A stretch of DNA of 64,000 nt from Anaerolineales bacterium (GTDB taxonomy: Bacteria > Chloroflexota > Anaerolineae > Anaerolineales > Villigracilaceae): positions 558,001 to 622,000 of the forward strand of contig JAEURJ010000013.1 in assembly GCA_016789305.1 (NCBI GenBank). Direction: 5' to 3'. Below, in pieces: positions 8,472-18,149 of this stretch. Within the stretch, counting starts at the first letter, position 1, and each line of letters begins with the position of its first letter. The position numbers were made by a program, and so were the translations under genes. The notes beneath the pieces were generated by a model, which was given only the letters and a program-made list of their open reading frames with translations, was not told the origin of the DNA and did not search any database.

Positions 8472-10283
8472 ATGGATTCAATGACACAAATTAACATTAC
8501 CTTTATTTTGCTGGGTTTGGCGATTGTATTGCTTATGTGGAGCAAACTGCGCCCTGATGTGATTGCCTTGCTTATGATGCTCTCTCTCGGGATGACCAAT
8601 ATATTAACCTCGCAGGAGGTGTTTTCAGGGTTTAGCCGTACCGCAGTGATTGTCATGTTGTCCGCCTTTATTCTCGCCGAAGGCTTGCGGCGTTCCGGGA
8701 TCACAGAAAGAATCGGACTGTCCATTGTGCGGTTATTTGGGCGGGGTGAGCGGCGGTTTGTATTCGGGGTGATGTCTGCCGGTGCATTGCTATCCTTGGT
8801 TATGAATAATATCGCTGCTGCGTCCCTGTTATTCCCATCTGTGTCCGGGATATCCCGCCGTTCAAAAGTCTCTGCGTCGAAACTATTGATGCCGTTGGCA
8901 TTTGGGACAATTCTTGGCGGGATGGCAACATTGCTGACTACGACTAATATTATTGTCAGTGGTTTGCTGCGGAATGTTGATTTGCCCGGTTTTGGCTTGC
9001 TTGATTTTGCACCGATTGGAATTCCGCTTGCATTAATCGGAATTGTTTTTATGGTTTTGTGGGGGCGAAAATCCCTGCCGGAAAAATCTCCGGCCGAACG
9101 CGTTGAAAAAGACAACGGCAATGGAGAGGAGTTGTTGGGGAGTTATCAATTGGGAGATCGTCTTCTCCGAGGGCGGGTTCGCGTTGGCGGTTTGTTGAAT
9201 GGTAAAACATTGGAGGAAAGTAATCTTCGCGAAAATTACCATTTGAATGTGATCGCCATTCATAGGGGCAAACAAGCCATTCCCATTGAAGCCAGAACTG
9301 TTTTAATGGGAAATGATATTTTGTTGATGATGGCAAGGCCGGAAGATAGCGTGCCGGAGCATCTATACCAATTATTGGAGAGTCTTCCGTCCGGGGAATG
9401 GGAGCGCGAGTACCTTTCAATACCAGATATGACCTTGATTGAAACTGCGGTCGCGCCACGATCTCATCTGGCCGGTCAAACGCTACGCGATATCCGCTTT
9501 GAGCATAAGTTTGGCGCAAAAGTACTGGCGATCTGGCGGCATGGTCGTTCTATCCGTACTCGGTTGGAGTCTCAACCTTTGGAATTTGGCGATGGCTTGC
9601 TTCTTCAGGGTACTTCAAAGAGTCTGGGATTATTGCAAACTGAGCCGGGTTTGATTCTTCTGGCAGAGTCAGCGCCTGCTGGCAATATGACACTAAAAGG
9701 CTGGCTGACATTTCTAATCATGTCGATCACTCTGCTTTTGGCGGTCCTCTTTCCGTCGATTATTGGCGAGATCATGTTGAGTGGGGCGGTTTGCATGGTT
9801 TTGATAGGCGCGTTAAGCATGGATCAGGCATATCGCGCAATCGAATGGCGTAGTATATTCCTGGTTGCAGGGATGCTTCCTGTTGGTGTGGCTATGGAAA
9901 AGACGGGTGCGGCTGCTTTCCTTGCTGAAATGGTGATTTCTTTCATGGGGAATGCCGGTCATATTGGGATATTAACTGGATTGGTGATCCTGACCGTTTT
10001 GTTGACCCAGGTCATCAACGGGGCGGCGGCCATTACAGTAATTGCCCCAATTGCCATTGTGATTGCGCAAAAAGTAAATATGGATCCGAGAAGTGTTGCC
10101 ATGGCGGTTGCGATCGCCTCGTCAATGGCTTTTATATCCCCTTTGGGACACGCAGTGAACGTTATGGTAATGGGAGCGGGTGGATATACTTTTCGCGATT
10201 ATGCGCGGGTTGGCATTCCCCTGACGATCATTCTTGTGTTCGTTCTTTTGCTGATCCTTCCACTGGTTATGCCCATGGGATGA
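8472..10283 (+). CDS. SLC13/ArsB-type anion permease with two RCK_C domains
   Basis: A 603-residue integral membrane protein of the divalent anion:Na+ symporter/SLC13 permease group, often annotated for sulfate, phosphate or dicarboxylate. The N-terminal half has hydrophobic helices and the conserved VMNNIAAASLLFP segment. Residues from about 215 to 385 form a soluble insert resembling two TrkA-C (RCK_C) ligand-binding domains, and the C-terminal half carries the second helix bundle with the INGAAAITVIAP motif. No Shine-Dalgarno site is evident before ATG 8472 or ATG 8481. TATAAA at 8467 could act as a -10 for a leaderless message starting at 8481. The substrate is unknown. Confidence 0.8.
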   Translation: MDSMTQINITFILLGLAIVLLMWSKLRPDVIALLMMLSLGMTNILTSQEVFSGFSRTAVIVMLSAFILAEGLRRSGITERIGLSIVRLFGRGERRFVFGVMSAGALLSLVMNNIAAASLLFPSVSGISRRSKVSASKLLMPLAFGTILGGMATLLTTTNIIVSGLLRNVDLPGFGLLDFAPIGIPLALIGIVFMVLWGRKSLPEKSPAERVEKDNGNGEELLGSYQLGDRLLRGRVRVGGLLNGKTLEESNLRENYHLNVIAIHRGKQAIPIEARTVLMGNDILLMMARPEDSVPEHLYQLLESLPSGEWEREYLSIPDMTLIETAVAPRSHLAGQTLRDIRFEHKFGAKVLAIWRHGRSIRTRLESQPLEFGDGLLLQGTSKSLGLLQTEPGLILLAESAPAGNMTLKGWLTFLIMSITLLLAVLFPSIIGEIMLSGAVCMVLIGALSMDQAYRAIEWRSIFLVAGMLPVGVAMEKTGAAAFLAEMVISFMGNAGHIGILTGLVILTVLLTQVINGAAAITVIAPIAIVIAQKVNMDPRSVAMAVAIASSMAFISPLGHAVNVMVMGAGGYTFRDYARVGIPLTIILVFVLLLILPLVMPMG

Positions 10284-10295
10284 TATTACCTATTT

Positions 10296-10910
10296 TCATT
10301 CCTCACGATCAGCTTTAGATACCGAAAGTTCTTCATCGTTTGGTTTCCAATTTTTGAAGGTTTCGAAACTGAGGGAATGGGTGCTTATCTTCTTCTTTTT
10401 GGCTACTTGTTCAAATAATGCATGGTAACTTGCTTCAATAGCTTTTTTTGAATCCAGCTTTAGCGCATCAGCGACTCTGTTAATTTCCGTAATTTCCTCC
10501 CCTTCAATCTCAACAAAATCGCCGAATGGTAATTCATCAAGCATGATAAATACATCATTTAATTCATAAGTTGTTCGGTATTTTTCGTAAAAAACCAGTA
10601 CCTCATAGCCCAATGACTCGATGAGTTCCTTGCCTGCTGCAAAATCACTAATTTCAAATTCAATTTCTTTTCTGCTGACTATCCCGTTGATTGCAACGCC
10701 GGATCCCTTGAACGTCATTTTAGGCGTTGTGTCCATTCGCAGGCGCAATACCTTGCCTTCCTGTCGAAGAGTCCGGCCTGGAGTGTCAAAGCGCAGGTTG
10801 GTTTCATGTACCCGTGCTTGAATTAGGTGCGCCCCTAATTCAACAAGCCTTGCCTCTATTCCTGGAAGATTGCCAACATAGAATTTGATTTCCGTTTCCT
10901 GTCCGTTCAT
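10296..10910 (-). CDS. CYTH domain protein (class IV adenylate cyclase / CyaB-like)
   Basis: A 204-residue protein of the CYTH superfamily, whose members form an eight-stranded tunnel that binds triphosphates. The signature ExExK is at residues 5-9 (ETEIK). Further basic strands (VLRLRM, MTFKG) and acidic strands (EIEFEI, MLDELPFGDFVEIEGE) follow in the usual order. Family members act as adenylate cyclase, thiamine triphosphatase or inorganic triphosphatase; these cannot be told apart by sequence alone. AAGGAG precedes the ATG. The gene converges with the SLC13-type gene and lies downstream of the carboxylase operon but behind its terminator. Confidence 0.85.
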   Translation of the reverse strand: MNGQETEIKFYVGNLPGIEARLVELGAHLIQARVHETNLRFDTPGRTLRQEGKVLRLRMDTTPKMTFKGSGVAINGIVSRKEIEFEISDFAAGKELIESLGYEVLVFYEKYRTTYELNDVFIMLDELPFGDFVEIEGEEITEINRVADALKLDSKKAIEASYHALFEQVAKKKKISTHSLSFETFKNWKPNDEELSVSKADREE

Positions 10911-10925
10911 GGTTCTCCTTTTAAT

Positions 10926-10959
10926 AAAAATACAGCCACGTCAACGTGGCTGTATTTTT
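10926..10959 (-). terminator. Terminator after the acyl-CoA carboxylase operon
   Basis: A 15-base perfect stem (AAAAATACAGCCACG / CGTGGCTGTATTTTT) with loop TCAA. A-rich and T-rich ends make it functional on either strand. On the minus strand it directly follows the stop codon of the biotin carrier gene, overlapping it by one base, and separates that operon from the CYTH gene. Confidence 0.85.
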
Positions 10960-11456
10960 TAGTGAATGCTCAGCAGGGTTTGTTTTTGTTCGACGCTCTC
11001 GCCTGCCTTGACGCGAATTCGCCCGATTTTTCCCGCACGCGGCGCTTTTAGTTCATTCTGCATCTTCATGGATTCGAGAATGACCAATACCTGTCCCTTT
11101 TCGACATCCTGGCCTTCCTCGACGGAGATTGCCACGACCAATCCGGGCATTGGGGCTTTCATCAAATATTCGCCGCCCTCCGAGGCTCCGCCTCCTGCCG
11201 CAACCCGCAGACGTTTTTCTCTTTCATCCTCCACCGTGACCTGGAAAAGCCGGCCGCGTAAAAGGACTTGCCAGTCTTCCTCACCTGCATAAACAAACGA
11301 TTCGTAGGATTTCCCATCCATGATCAGAGAAAAGACAGGCTGGCCGCTGACCGGTTCGAAGTTTACATGAATGAGGCGGTCGCCGATCCGCACATGATGA
11401 TCGTCCACCACTTCGATTGAATATTCTTTTTCATTTACCGTTGTTATATATTTCAT
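10959..11456 (-). CDS. Biotin carboxyl carrier protein of an acyl-CoA carboxylase
   Basis: A 165-residue protein whose C-terminal 70 residues form a biotinyl/lipoyl domain. The biotin acceptor is Lys131 in the motif ESMKM, followed by NELKAPRAG and the mirrored half-domain. The N-terminal half (1-85) is the beta-rich region seen in carrier subunits of propionyl-CoA or methylcrotonyl-CoA carboxylase. It is the third gene of the operon with the carboxyltransferase and biotin carboxylase, 26 bases after the latter. The carrier being a separate protein, not fused to the carboxylase, is typical of bacterial ACC-type assembly. Confidence 0.9.
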   Translation of the reverse strand: MKYITTVNEKEYSIEVVDDHHVRIGDRLIHVNFEPVSGQPVFSLIMDGKSYESFVYAGEEDWQVLLRGRLFQVTVEDEREKRLRVAAGGGASEGGEYLMKAPMPGLVVAISVEEGQDVEKGQVLVILESMKMQNELKAPRAGKIGRIRVKAGESVEQKQTLLSIH

Positions 11457-11482
11457 TTCAACCTCAATGTAAGTGGCTCATG

Positions 11483-12991
11483 TTATCGATGCATTCTTTC
11501 CCAACGACCGACCCATTTCCAGTTGCTGGCATCTCTTTCATTGCGGCGCACTTTTTGTGCGGAGCGCTCGGTCTCGTTATGAGAAACCAATGTTGCCAGG
11601 ATTGCCGCGATCTCGGAGTTGGCTTCGCTTGGCTCGATCGCATCATCCATGGAAAATCTTTCTTCCACAAAGCGGGTGTCAAATTGACCGCCCATGAAAC
11701 GATGGGAGTCCATCAAGGTTTGATGAAACGGGATATTCGTTCGAACGCCTACGATACGATACTCTTCCAACGCGCGACGCATACGCAGGATAGCCTGCGC
11801 GCGGGTCTCGCCCCAAACAATTAATTTGGCGATCATCGGATCATAGAAGGGCGTGATCTCAAAGCCGGGATACACGCCGGTGTCCACGCGAACACCCGGA
11901 CCTGTCGGAATTAAGCTGTGAGTAATTCGCCCGGTGGATGGTACAAAGTTATTGAATGGATCTTCGGCGTTCACACGGCATTCGATGGCATGTCCCTTGA
12001 ATTGGACCTGTTCCTGTGTATAGGATAGTTGCCTGCCGCGTGCAACGCGCAGTTGTTCCGCCACGATATCAATGCCGGTGACCATCTCTGTAACAGGGTG
12101 TTCCACCTGCAGACGGGTGTTCATCTCAAGGAAGAAGAAGTTGCGGTCTTTGTCTACTAAAAATTCAATGGTGCCCGCGTTTACATAATCCACGGATTTG
12201 GCGGCGCGTACGGCGACATCACCCATCTTTTGGCGCAGCTCATCGTCCAGGAATGGGGAAGGAGCTTCCTCCAAAAGTTTTTGATGACGGCGTTGAATGG
12301 AGCACTCGCGCTCGCCGAGGTGAATAACATTGCCAAAGGAATCAGCCATGATCTGGAATTCGATATGACGCGCACCCTCGACCAGTTTTTCCAAATAGAC
12401 ATTGCCATCGCCAAATGCAGATTCCGCCTCGCGTCTTGCGGATGCAAGCAGGGTCGGCATTTCCTCCAGGCTTCGGACTTCTCTCATGCCTTTTCCGCCA
12501 CCACCAGCTGTCGCCTTGATAAGAAGCGGGAATCCAATGGATGGCGCAATCCGAAGCAGGTCATCGTTGGTCATGTTGCCAACGTCTTCTGTCCCCGGCA
12601 CAACAGGAACTCCTGCTTTAATTACAGTGGCGCGTGCTTCTGCTTTATCGCCCATGGCCGCAATGGAGGATGGCTTTGGTCCGATAAAAGTGATTCCCAG
12701 TTCTGCACATTTCGAAGCAAAATCTTCACGCTCGGCAAGAAAGCCGTATCCGGGATGGATGGCGTTTGCGCCCGATTTTCTTGCGATATCCAAAATCTTA
12801 TCCGCGCGTAAATAGGATTCGCGCGAAGGCGCTGGTCCGAGCAAGTAAGCTTCATCTGCATAGCGGACGTGCAATGCATTTCGGTCTGCTTCTGAAAAAA
12901 CAGCAACTGTTTCGAGGCCGAGCTCTCTACAGGCGCGAATGATTCGAACGGCAATTTCGCCACGATTGGCAATTAGGACTTTGTTGAACAT
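11483..12991 (-). CDS. accC: Biotin carboxylase subunit of acyl-CoA carboxylase
   Basis: A 502-residue ATP-grasp enzyme that carboxylates biotin on the carrier protein with bicarbonate and ATP. Visible motifs: NRGEIAVRIIRACRELG at the N-terminus, the glycine-rich ATP loop ATAGGGGKGMR, the GERECSIQRRHQK segment, and EMNTRLQVEHPVTEM near the active site. GGAGCC precedes ATG 12991. It lies between the carboxyltransferase and the biotin carrier genes in one operon, so it probably serves this propionyl/acyl-CoA carboxylase. Whether it also serves acetyl-CoA carboxylase is unknown. Confidence 0.93.
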   Translation of the reverse strand: MFNKVLIANRGEIAVRIIRACRELGLETVAVFSEADRNALHVRYADEAYLLGPAPSRESYLRADKILDIARKSGANAIHPGYGFLAEREDFASKCAELGITFIGPKPSSIAAMGDKAEARATVIKAGVPVVPGTEDVGNMTNDDLLRIAPSIGFPLLIKATAGGGGKGMREVRSLEEMPTLLASARREAESAFGDGNVYLEKLVEGARHIEFQIMADSFGNVIHLGERECSIQRRHQKLLEEAPSPFLDDELRQKMGDVAVRAAKSVDYVNAGTIEFLVDKDRNFFFLEMNTRLQVEHPVTEMVTGIDIVAEQLRVARGRQLSYTQEQVQFKGHAIECRVNAEDPFNNFVPSTGRITHSLIPTGPGVRVDTGVYPGFEITPFYDPMIAKLIVWGETRAQAILRMRRALEEYRIVGVRTNIPFHQTLMDSHRFMGGQFDTRFVEERFSMDDAIEPSEANSEIAAILATLVSHNETERSAQKVRRNERDASNWKWVGRWERMHR

Positions 12992-13008
12992 ATTGGCTCC
13001 TGTCCCTG

Positions 13009-14556
13009 TTACAACGGGATGTTCCCGTGCTTCTTAGCCGGATTTCCATCACGTTTGTTGCTGAGCATTTCAAGCGCGTTGATCAGTCGGGGACGGGTTT
13101 CCTTGGGCTCAATGACATCGTCGATGTATCCACGAGAGGCAGCCACGTAAGGATTGGCAAATTTTTCCTTGTATTCAGCAACCAGTTCTGCTTTTCGTTT
13201 GACAGGATCTTTCGCCTTTTCCAATTCCTTGCGGAAAATAATATTGACTGCGCCATCGGGTCCCATCACTGCAATTTCAGCGGTTGGCCAGGCGAAGTTG
13301 ACATCGCTGCGAATATGCTTGGAAGACATCACGCAGTAAGCACCGCCATACGCCTTTCGTGTAATCACTAACAGCTTGGGTACGGTTGCTTCACAATAAG
13401 CATATAGAAGTTTTGCGCCCGAGCGAATAATCCCATGATGTTCCTGGAAGGTGCCGGGTAAAAAGCCGGGTACATCTTCGAAGGTGATGATTGGAATATT
13501 GAAGGCATCGCAAAACCGCACGAACCGCGCGGCTTTTTCACTGGCGTCAATATCCAACACACCCGCAAGAACAGCGGGTTGATTTGCAACGATGCCGACG
13601 GAATGTCCTCCAAGGCGGGCAAAGCCAACAACAATGTTTTGAGCGTAGTTTTCGTGAATTTCAAAGAAATTGCCATCATCCACAATGGGGCGGATGACTT
13701 CCTTGATGTCATAAGGTTTGTTTGCATCATCAGGAACGATGTTGTTAAGCGCTTCGTCCATGCGCAATGGATCGTCTGTTGTGATAAAAGGAGCGTCTTC
13801 CATATTGTTTTGTGGAAGATACCCGATCAACTTGCGTATCAGGAATAAGGTATCAGCCTCGCTGTCTGCGGCAACGTGACACACGCCTGATTTTTCGGAA
13901 TGGACACTTGCGCCGCCCAATTCCTCTTGTGTTACTTCTTCATGGGTGACTGCTTTTACAACATCCGGTCCGGTTACGAACATGTAGGAAGTGTTACGGG
14001 TCATGAAAATAAAATCTGTCAGCGCGGGCGAGTACACAGCTCCACCGGCGCAGGGTCCCATGATTGCCGAAATTTGCGGAATTACACCGGAAGCCAATGT
14101 GTTTTTCAAAAAAATATCAGCGTAGCCAGCGAGCGCGACCACGCCTTCTTGAATGCGGGCACCACCGGAGTCGTTCAAGCCGATCATGGGTGCGCCATTT
14201 TTCATGGCGAGGTCCATTACTTTGCATATTTTTTCCGCGTGCACTTCGCCCAGGCTTCCACCAAAGACGGTGAAATCCTGTGAATAAACATAGACAAGCC
14301 TGCCGTCCACAGTTCCCCAGCCCGTTACGACTGAATCGCTCATGATCTTTTGCTCATGCAATCCAAAGTCACTGGTGCGATGAACAACAAAAGGATCGAT
14401 CTCGCGGAAAGAGCCCTTATCCAGTAAAAGGTCAAGGCGTTCGCGGGCAGTTAAACGACCTTTTTTGTGTTGTACGTCAATGCGGTCTTGACCGCCGCCA
14501 AGCCGTGTTTGTGCTTTAAGTTGATTCAACTTGTTGATGTTCGGATTATCGCTCAT
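13009..14556 (-). CDS. pccB: Acyl-CoA carboxylase beta (carboxyltransferase) subunit, probably propionyl-CoA carboxylase
   Basis: A 515-residue carboxyltransferase with the duplicated crotonase-like fold, the usual length for PccB. It transfers CO2 from carboxybiotin to an acyl-CoA. Segments seen include [51 protein letters not shown], and in the second half [20 protein letters not shown] with [15 protein letters not shown]. Similarity is strongest to propionyl-CoA/methylmalonyl-CoA types, but substrate is an inference. ATG 14556, with a GAGAGG stretch just upstream, is preferred over the upstream in-frame start at 14601. The gene overlaps the end of the small membrane protein gene by eleven bases. 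Confidence 0.88.
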   Translation of the reverse strand: MSDNPNINKLNQLKAQTRLGGGQDRIDVQHKKGRLTARERLDLLLDKGSFREIDPFVVHRTSDFGLHEQKIMSDSVVTGWGTVDGRLVYVYSQDFTVFGGSLGEVHAEKICKVMDLAMKNGAPMIGLNDSGGARIQEGVVALAGYADIFLKNTLASGVIPQISAIMGPCAGGAVYSPALTDFIFMTRNTSYMFVTGPDVVKAVTHEEVTQEELGGASVHSEKSGVCHVAADSEADTLFLIRKLIGYLPQNNMEDAPFITTDDPLRMDEALNNIVPDDANKPYDIKEVIRPIVDDGNFFEIHENYAQNIVVGFARLGGHSVGIVANQPAVLAGVLDIDASEKAARFVRFCDAFNIPIITFEDVPGFLPGTFQEHHGIIRSGAKLLYAYCEATVPKLLVITRKAYGGAYCVMSSKHIRSDVNFAWPTAEIAVMGPDGAVNIIFRKELEKAKDPVKRKAELVAEYKEKFANPYVAASRGYIDDVIEPKETRPRLINALEMLSNKRDGNPAKKHGNIPL

Positions 14557-14941
14557 ACGCCTCTCTCGTTGGTGATTTTGTTGTGAAAATGATAAAAACA
14601 ACCAGAACTAGATTTAATATAACAGCAAAAGGCCAATTTGGTCGCGGCATTTGCCAGACCAAACGTTCGCTCCAATACCAAATCGTGTAGCCTGCTGTAA
14701 CCCCGAATAGCAGGCTTTTAGCCCAGGCTTTTTCCTGCCAAGTGCTCCAAACAAGTAGTATCCCCACGAATGCCCAGACTATTCCACTAATTGCGATCAC
14801 CCAAGCTGGTGGGTGAGCTGAAAACTCACGCAATGTACTTTGCCAGGCCAGCGCCGTCCACGCGCGCAGAATGTTCCAAGCTGTAAACAATAACACCATA
14901 CAGAGAAGAAGGGTTACACGGAACGGGAATTTGTTGAACAT
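14546..14941 (-). CDS. Small membrane protein, four predicted helices, unknown function
   Basis: A 131-residue hydrophobic protein with about four membrane-spanning stretches (roughly 8-26, 46-65, 76-90, 103-122) and no motif I recognise. It overlaps the start of the carboxyltransferase gene by eleven bases, which suggests translational coupling with the carboxylase operon. Its role could be unrelated. Confidence 0.6.
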   Translation of the reverse strand: MFNKFPFRVTLLLCMVLLFTAWNILRAWTALAWQSTLREFSAHPPAWVIAISGIVWAFVGILLVWSTWQEKAWAKSLLFGVTAGYTIWYWSERLVWQMPRPNWPFAVILNLVLVVFIIFTTKSPTREAYER

Positions 14942-15013
14942 ATCAAAGGGTGAAAATTATTAATCGGATCAAGATCAAGCTCAAAGATAGCCTGAAGCGC
15001 ATTTCGCCAAAAG

Positions 15014-17086
15014 TTAGTATTTTGGTTCCTCAAGCAGATACATCAGGCTTTTGCCTCCATAAACACTGTATGCTTCCAGGTATGGATCGAACTGCCCGTA
15101 ATAAGGAGGAAATTGAAGAAGACTTGAACTGGCGAAGATAATCTGCATATCATGCCTGTGCAGATACTCTGGTGCCTTGCCTGCCTTCAAAGCTTGAAAA
15201 TAATCATAGCTGTTTATCAGCCCATCTATGTTCACAATGGAGCGGTCGTGAATAAAATAGCCAACATTACCTCCACCCGTCATTCCGATGATTGCACCGG
15301 GCGGGGTGTTTTCTTCGAGATAAGGCAGTACTTCCATATAAGGCCGGTCTGCTGGGAAATAGTTATATCGCATAACACTGGTGAAATAATCCAATTGCCG
15401 GCTTGCAAGAAACATACCTGTTGCTAGGACAGCAATTTGTGATGCAATTTTAAACGGCTTAAATTTTAGCAGGGGTTTCAGGAGAAGCTGTAATAGTAGA
15501 CTTTCGAACAACACGACCAGGACCATTTGACTGATCCAGTACCATTCCTTTGCTCCCCCGTACGATGTGGCTGTATACGCAAGAATGTGGATTCCACACC
15601 CTGCGATTAATGGCATGAGTGCCATGTTGGTTATCTTGTTTTTCACGTTTTGGGCGTTTGCAAAGAGAAAAACGAGAACGATCACAGCAGATATTGCCAT
15701 CACTATGTAATAGCGTTCATCCTGCATATCCGCCCCAGGATAGAAGGGGCGGGCGCGCCTTGCAAGCCAGTCAAAAAAATTGGAGGTTGGCTGCCAGGTG
15801 TCGTAGGCTCCCTTGTAGCCTATTCCAAGAAAGTTTTTCCAGTTTTCGGCAGGCTGATCATATACTGTTGAGCCAAGTGATCCCCACCAGCGTTTGATTT
15901 GTCCGCTTACCGGGCTGCCTGTACCGAACATCAGCTTATTTACCAGCATATAAAGGAATAATGCCCCGCCAGTAATTCCATAGAAAATTGCCGCTTCGGT
16001 TCCCCATGTTTTGAAATTTAATTTCAAAGTTGAAATAGGGCTGGGTTCCACCTCTGTTTTTTTGCTTCCGAACCAGAATGCTGCAAGGCGGAGGGCAACG
16101 ATAAAGAATCCACTGAGAACGAGGTCAAGAATGAACGCCGATCTGGGAAGACTTCCAATGAGGTCAAGCTGTGAGGCAATTACGTAAATTCCCGTTGTGA
16201 TGACTGATCCGGTAAGAATTGCAAGCAGAGCTTTTTGAATTGTTTTGAACGGACTGCCTGTATTTGGGTTTTGGTAGGCACCAAAGAAATAAAGTGCGCC
16301 TATTTTAACAGCCAAAGCAACCGCCGTCATTTGAATGGCGGTTGCTGCATACTGATTGTTGTATGTTTGAATGTCACCTTTCAATGCAACAGAACTGACC
16401 AGGGAAAGGAAAATGATCACCATGTCCAGTGGGGCAAAAAATCGCAGGGCGGTATTTCTGAAAACAATCCATATGCCGGCGATCATCACCAGAAAAACCA
16501 GATCCAGCCTGCTGAATATGACCAATATGCCAATCAGCGCCAGCCGTATGAGCTCAGCAACTGGGACAGACTCCTTTCTACATTTCTTTTCAAATTGAGA
16601 GAGCTTGTAAATGAAAAGAACGATCGAGAAGGCGGCGATGGGTGTTTCCAGGCCGTATTCATAGGCGGTGTAATGAATGTAGGCGTTGAACACCCAAAAC
16701 ATCGAGGCCATCATGGCAACAGCCTCGGAAAGATTTTCCTTTAGGTACCGGTAAATCATAATGGAGGTGGCAACATGGATTCCCGCTATTAACATGATCA
16801 AAATGCGCAGCGGCAGGATAAGATCGTATCTTGCGAAGAAAAATACGGGGATGCAAATCATCATCCATAACGGGTGATATCCATTGCTTGGATTGATTCC
16901 GTCAAAGGTGCTGCCTTTCCCCTCCGTGATGTTTTGAGCAACTTTGAAATAATAATAGGCATCGTCCCGGGTGAACCACGAATTCGGCAGGTTGTATGCA
17001 TCCGAGAGTGCTGCATACAAATGCATGGAAAGTACAACTACGATCAAGCTGATCTCAAAAATATGCAATCGTTTGAAAAAAGTCAT
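15014..17086 (-). CDS. Large multi-pass membrane protein, GT-C glycosyltransferase-like
   Basis: A 690-residue protein with more than ten predicted membrane helices and a soluble C-terminal domain from about residue 580 (MRYNYFPADRPYMEVLPYLEEN onward). The first extracytoplasmic loop carries acidic residues in TRDDAYYYFKVAQNI, a placement typical of the catalytic Asp region of lipid-sugar-dependent GT-C transferases (GT39/ArnT/Stt3 fold). The loop SNGYHPLWM follows. It probably transfers a sugar from a polyprenyl carrier outside the membrane. It lies 72 bases from the neighbouring membrane protein gene, and its weak context gives no hint of acceptor. Confidence 0.6.
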   Translation of the reverse strand: MTFFKRLHIFEISLIVVVLSMHLYAALSDAYNLPNSWFTRDDAYYYFKVAQNITEGKGSTFDGINPSNGYHPLWMMICIPVFFFARYDLILPLRILIMLIAGIHVATSIMIYRYLKENLSEAVAMMASMFWVFNAYIHYTAYEYGLETPIAAFSIVLFIYKLSQFEKKCRKESVPVAELIRLALIGILVIFSRLDLVFLVMIAGIWIVFRNTALRFFAPLDMVIIFLSLVSSVALKGDIQTYNNQYAATAIQMTAVALAVKIGALYFFGAYQNPNTGSPFKTIQKALLAILTGSVITTGIYVIASQLDLIGSLPRSAFILDLVLSGFFIVALRLAAFWFGSKKTEVEPSPISTLKLNFKTWGTEAAIFYGITGGALFLYMLVNKLMFGTGSPVSGQIKRWWGSLGSTVYDQPAENWKNFLGIGYKGAYDTWQPTSNFFDWLARRARPFYPGADMQDERYYIVMAISAVIVLVFLFANAQNVKNKITNMALMPLIAGCGIHILAYTATSYGGAKEWYWISQMVLVVLFESLLLQLLLKPLLKFKPFKIASQIAVLATGMFLASRQLDYFTSVMRYNYFPADRPYMEVLPYLEENTPPGAIIGMTGGGNVGYFIHDRSIVNIDGLINSYDYFQALKAGKAPEYLHRHDMQIIFASSSLLQFPPYYGQFDPYLEAYSVYGGKSLMYLLEEPKY

Positions 17087-17117
17087 TTAGTTTGTATAAG
17101 CCGTACGGCTCAAGTTC

Positions 17118-18149
17118 CTATTCAATGTCAAGAGTGATCTTTCCGAAATTTTCGCCTTGTTCGAGGCGGTGCTGGGCGGCGGCGGCTTCCCCTAGTGGAA
17201 ACCGCATATCCAGAATGGGTTTAAGTTTACCAGTAGTCACCAGATCCATAACTTCAAAGAAATCCGCAAGCGTACTCATTGTGGAACCGATAATGGAAAG
17301 ATGTTTTGAGAAAATATAGCGGTTGTCAATTTCAAAACGCGGTGCGCCGCTGTTTCCCACAGTTAGCAGCCTTCCGCCTTTTTTGAGCGCACGCAAACTG
17401 AGCGGAAATGTTGTGCCGACGTTATCCACTACCACATCTGCTCCCTGTTTGTCTGTTGCGATAAAAACCGCCTTGGACCAGTCTTCATCCTTGGATCTAT
17501 CGACCAGTACATCTGCCCCGATGGCTTCTGCTTGCTGTAATTTCTTTGAACTTGATCCCACCACAATCACGCGTGCTCCTAGGAATTTTGCCACTTGAAT
17601 GGATGCAGAATTCACGCCTCCACCCGCGCCGATGATTGCAACCGTTTCTCCGGCATTCACCTTCCCGCGTTTGGTCATCGAATGCCATGCAGTTTGATAT
17701 ACCAGCGCTGCTCCTGCCGCCGCGTGAAAATCAAAATCTTTCGGAAGTTTATAGAGCTGCCTGGTTGGAAGTGAGATGTATTCTGCGTACGTTCCGCGGA
17801 TTGTTTCGCCAAGCAGATGCCAGCTCCGGCATAAATTATCTCTACCGCCCAGGCAGAAATCGCAATGACCGCAGCCCAGGTTTGCATTGATCGATACATG
17901 GTCACCAATTTCAAACCCCGCCACACCTTCACCGAGGGCAGCTACTTCGCCAGCGCCGTCCGCTCCATTGATATGAGGAAGTTCCAGCCTTAGCCCGGGC
18001 CAGCCATTTCGAACGAAAACATCCATTCGATTGAGAGCTGCTGCTCGTAACCGAATCAAAACTTCGCCTTTTTGAGGCGTGGGAGTTGGATAGTCTGTAT
18101 ATCGGAGAACTTCCGGTCCGCCGTGCTGATGAAAGAGGACGGCCTTCAT
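17118..18149 (-). CDS. Zinc-type MDR alcohol dehydrogenase / quinone oxidoreductase family protein
   Basis: Medium-chain dehydrogenase/reductase of 343 residues. Structural zinc ligands Cys93, Cys96, Cys99 and Cys107 are present, and the Rossmann fold has IIGAGGGVNSASIQVAKFLGA. The catalytic zinc site is not: the usual GHE appears as GAD (residues 62-64), and no Cys stands in the N-terminal catalytic position. It is therefore more likely a reductase acting without catalytic zinc. The start overlaps the stop of the acyl-CoA dehydrogenase by one base, so it may handle an enoyl or related intermediate in the same pathway. Confidence 0.8.
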   Translation of the reverse strand: MKAVLFHQHGGPEVLRYTDYPTPTPQKGEVLIRLRAAALNRMDVFVRNGWPGLRLELPHINGADGAGEVAALGEGVAGFEIGDHVSINANLGCGHCDFCLGGRDNLCRSWHLLGETIRGTYAEYISLPTRQLYKLPKDFDFHAAAGAALVYQTAWHSMTKRGKVNAGETVAIIGAGGGVNSASIQVAKFLGARVIVVGSSSKKLQQAEAIGADVLVDRSKDEDWSKAVFIATDKQGADVVVDNVGTTFPLSLRALKKGGRLLTVGNSGAPRFEIDNRYIFSKHLSIIGSTMSTLADFFEVMDLVTTGKLKPILDMRFPLGEAAAAQHRLEQGENFGKITLDIE

